Below, piece by piece: positions 44,651 to 55,700 of a DNA stretch of 64,000 bases; the stretch's first letter is position 1; the number at the start of each line of letters is the position of its first letter. Both the position numbers and the translations under genes were made by a program. Origin of the DNA: Piezodorus guildinii (Eukaryota; Arthropoda; Insecta; Hemiptera; Pentatomidae); contig CM041292.1 of assembly GCA_023052935.1 (NCBI GenBank), positions 27,734,954 to 27,798,953 of the forward strand, given 5' to 3'. Under the pieces are notes generated by a model. The model was not told the origin of the DNA, searched no databases, and saw only the letters and a program-made list of their open reading frames with translations.

Positions 44651-47085
44651 TTAATATTTTTATTTGCACCTGTATATGTTACAATCAGCAAATGAGTTAT
44701 ATATGATAAACATAGCATGGGTTGGCATGAGGGAGATAGTACCCAGTGGTGCGTACTCCTGACATTCGAAAAACAAACTATTTTTTCAGGCTAGGAGGTC
44801 CCTCATCCAACTCCTTTTCAGCCTACGCCGAGTTATGTATGGTATGTCAGTTGTAGCCATGTTTTGTACAAGTTTGTTTCTATGTCCATTTAGTTTGTCG
44901 TGAAATCGTTTGTAAGTCAGTCGAATGTGGTTTATTGTAGTTGGAATACGTAAGTCAGTGTGTAGGGTATCGTTTGATACATATGGTGGTGAGTTCATTG
45001 CTAGTCTTAAAAATTGCGATTGAAAGGTTTGTATTTTTCGTATGTGTGTCTTTTTAGCGGGTCCGTATATTTGGCAAGCGTAAGTCCATATTGGTTTTAA
45101 TAAATAAGTGTAAACATTTAGTTTCTGTCTGGTGGATAATTTAGAACGTCTATGTAATATTGAATATAATAGTCTAAGGCGAAAGTTTAGCGTTTTACGT
45201 TTTGTCTTGACGTGTGGGCCCCATGTCAATCTTTTGTCAAATATTAGTCCTAAGTACGTTACTGTATTTGTTTGCGGTAAAGGGTGATTGTCTATGTAAA
45301 CTGAAGGGCAGATTCCGCGTCTAAGTGTAAATGTAATATGTAGTGACTTGTCATGGTTAATTTTTAACTTCCATTTCTTACACCAGTTTTGTACTTTGTC
45401 CAAATGGTGTTGTAATATCATACTGGTTTGTATAGGGTCTGTGTTTCTCGTAATAATTGCAGTGTCGTCGGCATATGTCGCAGTTAAGATGTTTTGGTCT
45501 GTTGGTAAGTCATATGTGTATATTAAGTAGAGAAGAGGAGCCAGGATAGAACCTTGGGGTACACCTGCAGAGATTGGTTTTATTGATGAGGTCTCAGAAC
45601 CCTGTCGGACAGAGAAGAAACGGTCATAGAGAAAAGATTGTAAAACTAAGTAATATGTGCTTGGAAGTAGAGGTTTTAGTTTAAAAAGAAGACCCTTGTG
45701 CCATACTCTATCAAAAGCCTGAGTAACATCCAAAAATGCCCCAGATGCGTACTGTTTTAGTTCTAGTGCAGTAGTAATGTAGTCGGTAACTCTGTGTAGC
45801 TGTTGTGTTGTGGAATGAAAAGAGCGAAATCCGAATTGGTGATCTGGTAATATGTCGTGGTCTGTCAGTATGTTAATAATCCGTTCGTACAACAGTTTTT
45901 CAAATATTTTCGAACATACCGGAAGAAGGCTAATAGGTCTATAAGAGTCAGGTCTATGTTTGTCTTTGTTAGGTTTATGTACCATTGAAATTGAAGAATA
46001 TTTCCATTGGATAGGGAATTTAGTTGTCCTAAGTATAGCATTGTACAGTGTTGTAAGGAAGACTAAAGCTTTTCTGGGGATTTTTTGTAGTATCTCAGCA
46101 GTGATAAGGTCATAACCAGGAGTCTTCTTTTTTGGCATTTTCATAATCTGTCTTGATACTTCAGAAGGAGTAAAGGTTTTTGGCGGAAAGGACATAGGAA
46201 GAGGTGAGTCTAAGACTTTCTGCACATAATTTTCGTGTTGTATGTCTGTTAAGTCTGTGTGAGTTTTAAAAACAGTTAAAAGATAGTCAGCAAAAATTAC
46301 AGATTTATCTTTGTCCGACACAGCCCAAGAACCATCATCTTTTCTCAATGGGACGGACACTTCGCGATGTTTTAGGAGGCGCTTGGTATGTCGCCAAAGA
46401 CTGGTGTCGTCCGTTTTCAAGTTTTCCAGATATTTGTCAAAGTTAGTTTGTTTAAATTTTCGTATTTCTCGCTTCAGTTCATTATTAAGTTTGTTGAAGG
46501 TTCGTCTGTCTGAAGGAAGTCTGTTAGTTTGCCATTGTTTTCGTGATCGTCTCTTGGCTCTTATTAGGTCCCTGATGTATTGAGGGTAGGACGGTAAACT
46601 TACTCCTTGCCTTCTTTTTATTTCTTGTGAGGACCAGGCAGCTTCTTGGATGGTTGAGGTGAAAAGTTCAACCGCTTCTTCTAAATCCTTTTCGGTTTTT
46701 AATGCTTTAGGAACGGTAAGCTGGTCATTAATACATTCATTAAAGATGTCCCAATTCATGACGCCGTAAGTGAGTGATGGTCTCCTTTCTGCAAAGAATT
46801 TTTCTACCCCCAACATCAGGGTTACCGGTAAATGGTCCGAGCCAAAATCTGTTTCGGTAATAATGGTAATTGGTAGAGTTGTCAAATCTTTGGCTACAAA
46901 TATGTCAAGTACGTCAGGTTTTTTGTACTGAGAATTTGGTAAGTAAGTTGGTTTGTCGGGGGCAAATACATTTAATGACAACTGAGTAACAGCAGACATG
47001 AGTCTCCTGCCTCTTGGTGTGCATAAACGTGAACCCCAGTGTTGATGTTTCGCATTGAAGTCGCCTCCAGCAAGGAATGTTCTAT
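44590..47085 (-). mobile_element. Young 5'-truncated Jockey LINE
   Basis: Flanked by the same 12 bases ACGTTGTATCTT (44578-44589, 47086-47097). On the minus strand it starts inside the endonuclease domain, has an open ORF, a short 3' UTR and a tail of about 58 A. Long tail, clean duplication and open frame suggest a recent insertion. Confidence 0.92.
44786..47085 (-). CDS. Jockey endonuclease-reverse transcriptase (5' truncated)
   Basis: About 766 codons, open from the truncation point. It begins with the endonuclease motif LAGGDFNAKHQHWGSRL, then SDHLPVTLML (the SDH box of APE-type endonucleases). RT motifs follow: KKKTPGYDLITAEIL, SYRPISLLPVCSKIFEKLL, DHQFGFRSFHSTTQQ, GAFLDVTQAFDRVWH, SAGVPQGSILAPLLYLIYT, ATYADDTAII and TYLGLIFDKRLTW. 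The end reads RRRLKRSWMRDLLA, as usual for this clade. Proteins of this kind nick DNA and copy their own RNA into the nick. This copy lacks ORF1 and the first part of the endonuclease, so it is not self-sufficient. Confidence 0.92.
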
Positions 47086-47099
47086 ACGTTGTATCTTAA

Positions 47100-47590
47100 T
47101 CTCGAAAACCTTAAGACGTTGTTCATACTTCAAAGTAAGACACATCTGTATAGAACCGTCTGGATAATTAATAATAGTTTTATAAATTCTATCCTATAAT
47201 TTCTTGAGAGAACCCGTGTGTTAACTAATTTCGCAACTGAATAATAAGACGCATTTCCTAACTTTAACTACGACCTTGTTTCCTCCAGGATTTCATTTTT
47301 TCTAGCAATACTTAATTTTTTCTACTTGTTCAAACGTATAATCTTGTATATTAATATCATCAATCAATATCCTTATTAATATACTTTGAATATAAATAAG
47401 TAATAATAGTTTTAATAGCTTAATAGGCGACCCTCACACAATCAGCTTTAAATGTTTTTGTTACATAAATAACTAAAACAAAAAGTAGAAATTAATAATT
47501 ATGGTTAATTAATTAATTGACAATTTACTTTTATATGCACACACATGCGCATACATGTATCACACATGCTGCGCATTTATAAGAAGAATC
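47100..47590. other. Intergenic DNA, no feature recognised
   Basis: AT-rich, no motif. Confidence 0.4.
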
Positions 47591-47893
47591 CCTTCAAGCT
47601 CTACAACCCATGAAGGGTCTTGGGCTCAGTACATAAAGAGACTCGTACTGTTTCTAGGCCATCGGCCGTGCAAGGAGGTGATTAGGCCTTGATCATCAGC
47701 CGCCAGGTTTTTCCCCTATTTGGGTACCCACTTTATAGAGGCTGGGTTTGTCCCAGGATGGCCCCATATCCTAAGGTCACGCCCCGGCTGATTTAACAGA
47801 ATAAATATTATTCGGTCATAGCTGGGATTCGAACCTATTACCCGGAGAACAGTAGTGTAGCGTTCTATCCACTAGACCACGCCACTCCCGGTG
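47590..47893 (-). mobile_element. tRNA-derived SINE, family 2, copy a
   Basis: On the minus strand the head is GGCGTGGTCTAGTGGATAG (A box) and the B box is GGTTCGAATCC (47835-47825), both near-perfect RNA polymerase III signals. The body is shared with 54.4 kb and 59.6 kb. Best-preserved head of the family. Confidence 0.82.
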
Positions 47894-48129
47894 TATTTAT
47901 AAACATACTTCGTATTCATTGATATGTACAATTAAGATATACGACGTGTCTGGCCAAAAGACCAAAGGATTATAATTAATTTTTATTTACAATGGTATCA
48001 GAAAAAAAGTTGAATTAAAGTATACTACAAAATAAAAGAGTAAAATAAATAACTTCTTATAGATCAAAGTGTTGAACAAAACAAAACATTGAAACTGATT
48101 AGTTAACTAAGTTTCCTATAAATAATAAA

Positions 48130-48420
48130 TTTTCTTTATGACAACATATTTGATTTGAAATATCAGGCTTGTTGAGCGTCTGTGTGGGATGACATCAGGT
48201 ACTGAACAGCAAGGACTTGAATGATGATAGGGAAGTAGCATGGCGGATATGGGTAGGTTGAGAATTCCTGAGAGTAGTAGAGCGGATAAGAATGGAATGA
48301 TCAAAAGTTTTTTGTTCTATGGATAGGAATATAAATGTCAGAATGGCACGATCTAGTTTCGAGGGAGGGAACTGACGATTTAAATTTCAGAAGTCTGTGG
48401 ATATAGGATGTAGCTGGGAG
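48130..48420 (-). mobile_element. CR1-like LINE C-terminal fragment
   Basis: The minus strand, over frame changes, reads SFHSYPLYYS / LIRSTTLRNSQPI and RHATSLSSFKSLLF, the same C-terminus as the other copies. Confidence 0.55.
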
Positions 48421-48811
48421 TGGGTGGTTTGGTAAAGGAATACATTGTTTTGCTTTATGTTTATATCAATATGTATCAGTGTTACATAAATAAACAAATG
48501 TGGTAAGTCATTAATGATGAATGATCTCAGTTTAAGGCAGTTAATAATAAAACAATAAAGCTGTTTCATTTTATTGTTTCTTGTACGTAGAATATTGTAT
48601 GAAAATGACTTTCTACTAATTTGTTTACTTGTGATTTCTGCCTGAGCTGTTGATAAAATACTTAATAGCAATTGAGTGGCAAATTTGACATATTACATAT
48701 CACACAAATTGCCTTGGGGTCATTATTGTAAACATGATTTTTTTTTAGGTAAACTTAATTTTATATTTACTGGATAAACGGGCTTCAGCTATTATTTTTG
48801 TTATATAAATG

Positions 48812-48823
48812 ATATATATATAT

Positions 48824-48862
<39 letters not shown>
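48812..48862. repeat. (TA)n microsatellite
   Basis: TA run with one AATA break. Confidence 0.93.
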
Positions 48863-48868
<6 letters not shown>

Positions 48869-48869
48869 A

Positions 48870-49735
48870 TATTTATATAGCACTATATGGTGCTTGGAAG
48901 TATCAACAGCTTCTAACTATTTAATTTTTATATTTTTCCTTATCTATTCCCTTCGCTCTTCTGTTACGTATAAATTTGAAATAAAAATAAAAAATCAACG
49001 AGTGTGCAACAGAAACTTTCCGGCATATTTATTTATAAATTATTGCGCATATATTGTTTATGGTATAAGAGCTTCCCAGACAGTGCGATGTAAAAACGAA
49101 TATTCAAGCAATTTGGGATTTACTCATTTATAATTTATAATACTCATAATAAATTCCTAAAATAACTAATTCCTAATTTATAAAACTAAACCATTATATC
49201 TTTAGAAGGTATTTACATTTTTGAATCAGAAAATATAAACTGAGTTCCACTACTTACTACTTACTTACTTGAATGTTCAAAAATGTATTTTTTTCGCGAC
49301 AAATGCACTGAAGTATACTCAGTTAGCAAAGATTTGATTTTAAATATTTTAAACAGACATTCATTAAAATAAAGTAAAAGCTTTTGATCCATAGGTGAAT
49401 GTGGAACTTTTAAAATTGTTATTTTGATTATATATTTAACGTTTTTCTACAATATATCTGGTGTTAATAGACTCTCAGAGCCATAATATTAGGTATATCC
49501 GTAAGTTTTTTTCTCTATGTATATTTTACAACCAAGTATAAACAATTATGGAAAAAAATACGTCATCCTATTTTAGAAGAATGGTTTATATATAAAACAT
49601 TAAATTAACCTTAACTAACAAATCTTGTCTATTGATTTCGCATAGAAAAAATTAAAAACAAGGGATGGGACACCCTAATATTTATTTGCCTGGAGTATGT
49701 ATGTATATATATATTGTTTGATTAGTTCTCTGATG
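48870..49735. other. Intergenic DNA, no gene recognised
   Basis: An open stretch at 48894-49133 has no known motif and a low-complexity composition. Confidence 0.35.
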
Positions 49736-50462
49736 ATTTTAGTTTTCTAGTGGTCTTAGGTTTTAGTAAATAATTAACAAATTTGATTTATGCCACGTTT
49801 TGGGAAATTTTTGTTGCTTTAACAGTGGAAACTTAAAAATTTTAATATAATAATTAATAGATAATGTTATTGTTAAAAAACAGAAAAGAATGCATTAAAC
49901 AATGAATATATATACAGTAGTTAAATAGATATTTCAATTAGAATTTACATTAAAGGTATTATTAAAAATTTGCTTATAATTTTAGATTAAATAGTGTCTT
50001 ACACAAACATATGCGTTAACTATAAACTTTGAAAGAACTAAAGCAAAGTTGCCAGGAATAGTTCAGGTCTGGAGGATTTTCCAAATTTATGACGTCAGGA
50101 GTCTGAGAATGAATTTGGGAAGGACATACGGGAGAACGTCATTTTGGAAAATCCTCCATACCTGAACTATTCCTAGCATCTTTGCTTCAGTTCTTTCAAA
50201 GTTTATAGTCAACGCATATGTCTGTGTAAGACACTATTTAATCTAAAATTATAAGCAAATTTTTAATAATACCTTTAATGTAAATTCTAATTGAAATATC
50301 TATTTAACTACTGTATATATATTCATTGTTTAATGATTTCTTTTTTGTGTCTCTTTTTCTTGTTTTTCCTCTTTGGCATGAATATGAAAAGAATGAATTC
50401 TCGAAACGTTGCATAAAATTGTTTATTTATTGACCTGAAACCTAATACCAGTAGTAAACTTA
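49736..50462. repeat. Long palindrome (inverted repeat, about 97% inner arms)
   Basis: Inner arms 49892-50088 and 50142-50334 are inverted copies with about 6 differences in about 195 bases, with a spacer of about 53 bases. Outer segments (49736-49800 and 50395-50462) are also inverted copies, but more diverged. No coding frame. RNA from either strand would fold into a very long hairpin. Confidence 0.88.
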
Positions 50463-50689
50463 TACATATATTATCAATAAGTGTAAAAAATAAATAAATG
50501 ACTAAATTTAATTCTGAATGAAATATTTTACTTGATACAGATCTTCGTAGTGATGGGTGCAGTTAGACGACTGTCTATGCTGTTGTTGATCTTAGTTTTT
50601 CGGTGAAGACATCTTTACACTATCTCCTCTTCAGAATATTAGATTTTACAGACGTGTAGCGGCGAATATTTGATACTTCGTTTCACTAT

Positions 50690-50800
50690 GAAGACCGACA
50701 AACCGTCGTGAACAGAGAAAATACAGCACCTCGTGTGCTCAGGCAAAGACGCAAAGCTACTCTGGCTTGCAGCTGGCGTCCCCTCCACCATTTAGAGGGA
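50690..50800. repeat. Unclassified dispersed repeat, partner at 23230-23340
   Basis: Shared words include CAGCACCTCGTGTGCTC / CCGCACCTCATGCTCTC and GCAGCTGGCGTCCCCTC / ACAGCTAGCGTCCCCTC. Confidence 0.45.
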
Positions 50801-51014
50801 GCTTTATTCCTATCACCTGAGTATATCATAACATGATTTAATTTAATCTAATCGGAAATTATTTCTATAATTTCTAAATTAAGTGTAAGTGTAAGCGTTA
50901 TTTGCTATTTATTTTGGGCGTGTCTTATAGTCAAGTCGAGTAAATTTAGTACAAAAGAGTTTTCTTCTTTGGAATCATAATTTTCCCATAGAAGGCTTTG
51001 TTAAGTAATTTCTG

Positions 51015-51290
51015 AGATCACCTATAGCATAGTCTTCTATACCCAATGTCACGGGTTTAAACCCGCAGCTGACTCTAGGGTTTTTTAATGGTAGTGAAAA
51101 AAAAATTAGTTACGCCGTCCTTCGGATGGGACGTAAAAAGGTGGTTCCGAGCCTGTGCGATGTCAGGTACTTGTTAAAGATCCCTATCGCAATTAAACCT
51201 GAGCAAATTTTAGGACTACCACTGTAGCATCGTCCGATTAGCCACAGTAGCAAAACTTCACGTTAAATGAATAAACAAACGAACAAATAC
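51015..51290 (+). mobile_element. tRNA-derived SINE, family 1, copy b
   Basis: Body words TACGCCGTCCTTCGGATGGG, AGATCCCTATC, CTGTAGCATCGTCCGATTAG and an ATAAACAAACGAAC tail. The head is altered. Confidence 0.75.
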
Positions 51291-51509
51291 GTTTGATGGA
51301 GGAATCGTTTGTATGAATGCCAATCATCTTTCAAAAAGTAAACCAATATATGTCAAGGAATGAAAGCGAATAAAATGATATTCTGTCTTCTTCTTAATTG
51401 GTTTGATGAAGTTCACTTAAGTTTAAAGAAAACTTGAGATAACTTGTATAAATACATGTAAACAAATTAAAATATTTACTACCATCTAACAGTACAGTTG
51501 CTATTGTCA

Positions 51510-52215
51510 GAAAGCGTCATTATGGGAAGTCAGGAGATACTGAAACAGAAGGTATTTTAAACTGGTGAGAGAGGTAGCTTGACGGATGTTTGAAGGGATA
51601 GAATTCCTAAAAATGGGGTGACAGGCTAGAAAGGAACGTTCATATGTTTTAATTCTGTGTGGAGTACCCCTAAAGGTCGGAATGTCGGGATCCAGTTTCT
51701 TGTGAATGGGTTAATGGTTTGAACTGCAGAATATCGTATAGGGGTGTTGGGAGTTGATGGTTTGGTAAACGAATTTGAAACATTCGGAAATATTGTCTAC
51801 GGGTTTGGGACGAAAGCCACTAAGACTCGCCGTAAAGATGGGACACATGACAGCACCTCGAGGTGCCAAAGACAAATATTAAGAAAGCATTCATGATATA
51901 CTTTGCTCCTTTCTTTAGCACCGTCGAGAGGCCACCGTATGCCATACAGCCATAGTCCAAGTGGAGGAAAATCAGTAAGAGAAGCAAGGAGCTTACGAGT
52001 GGACTATGAAAGAAGGTGGCGGGGACGATTGAATAACCTGAGAGTACTTATTGACCGTCGGGAAATTTTGGCTATGTACTGTTCCCATGATTGAGTTTGG
52101 TCAATAAAGATAACACAGGTTTTTTTTTTTTTTTGTTTTTTTTAAGGAGGAAAATTATGGTTCCATTTAGTAGTAAGGTAGGAAGAGAAGGTAAAGGTGT
52201 AAGGAGGGGATTGGA
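51510..52215 (-). mobile_element. CR1-like LINE C-terminal fragment
   Basis: The minus strand reads ERSFLACHPIFRNSIPSNIR, then QATSLTSLKYLLFQYLLTSH; farther in, a GGATTGGAA..-type segment matches the inner end of the 4.6-5.2 kb copy. Decayed, with an unrelated stretch near 51780-52100. Confidence 0.55.
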
Positions 52216-52323
52216 ACCAATATTAATTGCTTGAGTTGATGTGGATAATATGATAATGATGGTGGTTGCTATTGAATACTTTATTGGAAAAAAAAAACTT
52301 CCATTCTAAAAATAATACAAAAC

Positions 52324-52329
52324 TTTATT
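52324..52329 (-). promoter_or_regulatory. AATAAA polyadenylation signal of copy C
   Basis: AATAAA on the minus strand, about 48 bases after the stop. Confidence 0.7.
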
Positions 52330-52376
52330 ATTTACAGTTTAGTTGTATAAAAAAGTATAATTAATTAAGGAATATG

Positions 52377-52550
52377 TCAGCGAGCTCTTTCAGGATATTC
52401 GCAAAGAGTCTCTTCTTCATGCTTCTTCATCTCTTTGATGGTATCCAGCATTGGAGTATCCTTAGTTTCTGGTACAAATGTCAAAAGGAATGCGCCCCAT
52501 AGAGCAAGGATACCGCATAGTACCGAAGGAAACCACCAACACTTCTTGCC
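52377..52550 (-). CDS. Copy C exon 10 (last)
   Basis: GKKCWWFPSVLCGILALWG (TM12), FVPETKDTPMLDTIKEM, acidic tail, TGA at 52379-52377. 174 bases. Confidence 0.87.
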   Translation of the reverse strand, partial: GKKCWWFPSVLCGILALWGAFLLTFVPETKDTPMLDTIKEMKKHEEETLCEYPERAR

Positions 52551-52676
52551 CTGCAATTGAAATACACATGATATACTTACTATAACTAAGGGTTTTTATT
52601 TACATTGGCCAAAGAAAAAACTAGAATTTTTGAAAACTTAAGGAATGGTAAAAAAACGTTTATAAAGGATAGAAAA

Positions 52677-52736
<60 letters not shown>

Positions 52737-55700
52737 TATATAATTTATAATTTCCATAACACATAATATTTAACATTGTTGGAAGGAAGACTGAAAATTT
52801 AATGCTCTTTTCTTTATCCTGAGATTGAACATACAAATTTAAATGCCGTAATCATGTTCTATTTACATTCTCAAAACTCATATAGTGGATCGTTCGAAGA
52901 ATACAGCAGGGTTTTAGGTTTTTCTTTCAATACCTCCCCATGGAATAAACTGTTTACCTTTGCGGGATTCTTTATTTGTAATAATGTCCACACTTATTTG
53001 ATGTTCCAAAACAAAACTATGGTAACCTCTTTAGCATTGCGTTACTTGGAAATAATTCAGTTTAACTAAGATCTCAAATTATATTTTATATGTATACTTT
53101 TATTTTTAGAGTTTTAAACTCGGCCAAACAGGATCCAAATGGTCAGGAACATCAACGAACTGTATGGCGAGGGCAGCATTAGTGAGTGCATCGTTGAACG
53201 GTGGTAGTGAAATTTCGAAAGGGAGACTTCAATCTGAAAGACACAAAAGGACGTGGAAAAGTCACATTCTGCGAGCTAACATGGAAAAAATCCACAAAAA
53301 CTGTTCTAGAACTTGCAGGAAAACTGGATGTTAACAAATCAACCATCGATGGCCAACTAAAGGCGATTCTCAGCACGCAAAGTTTTCTTATAAAGAGACA
53401 AGATAAGTTTTTCAGGCTGAAGTCCCCACTCGATATTTATTGAACCGTCGTAGAGCAATGCCCTCGCTATTACTGCAATCATCCTACACTTCGTTGATTT
53501 TCCTTGCCGTTTGGATCGCATTCCAACCGAGTTTAAATTCGTAAAATAAAATATTACGAAAATTAGGGTGAGAAATCTTAGCAAAGACTGTATTATTTTA
53601 AAGCAACGAAATGCTAAAGAGGTAAACAAACTTTTCTTTAGGAACAGGAATAATAATAAGTATTGACATTTATTCAATCATACACTCGTAACGAAAAATA
53701 CGAAGTTTCTCTTAGCTTTGGTGGAAAAGAATCGGCTTTAGGTGGTCATGAGTCGCACATCGAGCTTCACTGCAAGTTTTTAAACAGTTTTTTCTGTCTA
53801 ACCTTTCAATAATCCTAGACCAGAAAAAGTCTTTATGATGTATTTTACATAGATTCCAAGTCACATTGGTATTGTCCGAGAATAGTTGATGGAGGGTCTC
53901 AGAGTGGAAGTTTATTGAGAAAGGTATATGAATCATGATATTATCTATGCGGTTGTATTTGGCTAAGTGTATGAAAAATCTTATTCAGTTAATTCATTCT
54001 ACTCCATTCTCTTTGGCACTAAACTGTATGGATGTGAATCTTGGACAGTGACAAAATTTCAGGAGAAAACATTATTGGCCGTGGAGATGGATTTTTGGAG
54101 AAGTAGCTGTGCTGTCTCGGGTATAAAAGATCACAAATAATAAAATAAAAGATTGAGTGGTGTGCCGAAAACTATTCTAAAGGAAATTAGTAAAAGAAGG
54201 TTGATGTAGTATGGGCACGTCATGAGAATGTACAAAGCTGTCCACTTAAGAAACGCAAACGGGAAGACCTCGGAAAAGGTGGATATAAGATGTGATCGAG
54301 GATATGGCAACTAGAGGCTGGCAGAGGATGACTACGCTGACAAAGACAACCGAATAAATGTAGTACTGAGGACCGGGATGCGACAAAATCGCAGAACCAG
54401 GGAGGAGAAAAAAGAGTGACTTAATACGGGAGTGGTGTAGGGTGATGAGGGGTAGTGAGGAGCGGGAGTGGCGTTCTCTTAGTCCTGTGTTTGAATCTCG
54501 CCTATGGCAGAATAATCATTTATTATGTTTTTTATTTGGCTGAGAAGAGGATGACACTGAGGTATGGAGACCCTCCTGGAGCTCACTCAGACTCAATAAA
54601 AGTGGTACCAAATACAGGAAAACAAATTTGGCGGCCGACCGCGATTTCGGCCTTATAACCTTATTGAATCGCTAATTGCACTGAGCCAAAGGCCCTTCGT
54701 GGGTTGTAGTAGTGCAGTCATTTTATTTTATTTTTATTTTGCTTATTCATGGTAAATATACAAGAATAGATATTGCTACATGCCAGGATGTCTTCTTCTA
54801 TATCTTCTAGCCGTCGAATTTGTATTCTTTACCAATTATCCTTCGGAACCCGTTGCGTATGGCCTAGTTCGCTGATTCTGAAGAACTATAAACTCTTACG
54901 ACGTCTTGATTTTACAATTCTATGAAATTACGTTTGTTTCATGTTTCATTTCCTTTTTATTACACAATTTGTACGAGTACTTCTTATATCCTCCTGATTA
55001 TGTGGTGTAAAAATAAATACTCTAGGAGCTCATATTTTCGGGTAATGTCATAGGTTAGGTTAGGGTACATTGTTTTCTTTGGCGATCAAAAGCAAGGTCA
55101 TTACGTCCTTTTATTATTTTACTTCTTATTATTAATCTTTTATTATTGTTTTAACATCCAGGGCATTTAATTTCTTATTTTGTTGTGTTATTTTAGTTCT
55201 ATACTTTGTCTTCTATCATATTTCACATGTTACATGTTTACTTGACTTACAGAATTTATACATTATAAATGCTATGTTCTTAGTGACAACTGGGGTAAAG
55301 GCATAGATAATAACCGGCTGAATCACGCCATCATGTAGTTTCATCTTGGTGCTCTCGGATATCTTTGGACTAAAATATGGACGATTAACTAATACCTTTC
55401 ACTCTTAATTTCAGCACAATGGTAGATGAAAGTTTTTAGACTCAGGTAGATTCAAATGAATTTGAACAATGGATCCAATTGATTCCAATCGACAAGAGCA
55501 TGAATGAACAATGGAAATGATTAGATATGAAGGATACCCTATCTCACTCCAGAAAACGATCTGCTGTGCAGATTTTCTTGAATGGATTTGGTTTGAGAGT
55601 GATTAAATGTTATTTTCACCTGATTTAGGATTTTACCTGACTTCTCCATGTCCTGTAAAGTTTTGAGGAGAGAGGATGTGATATTTTATCGAAAGTCTAA

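Noticed and set aside
44494..44718. Lys-rich minus-strand frame through the T run
   Set aside because: Only the translated poly(A) tail of the Jockey and its flank.
48894..49133. Open frame with a hydrophobic start
   Set aside because: Possible signal-peptide look, but no splice context, homologue or second exon; next to a TA microsatellite.
53357..53936. Minus-strand frames near the mariner-like element
   Set aside because: No transposase catalytic motif and no other domain could be recognised.
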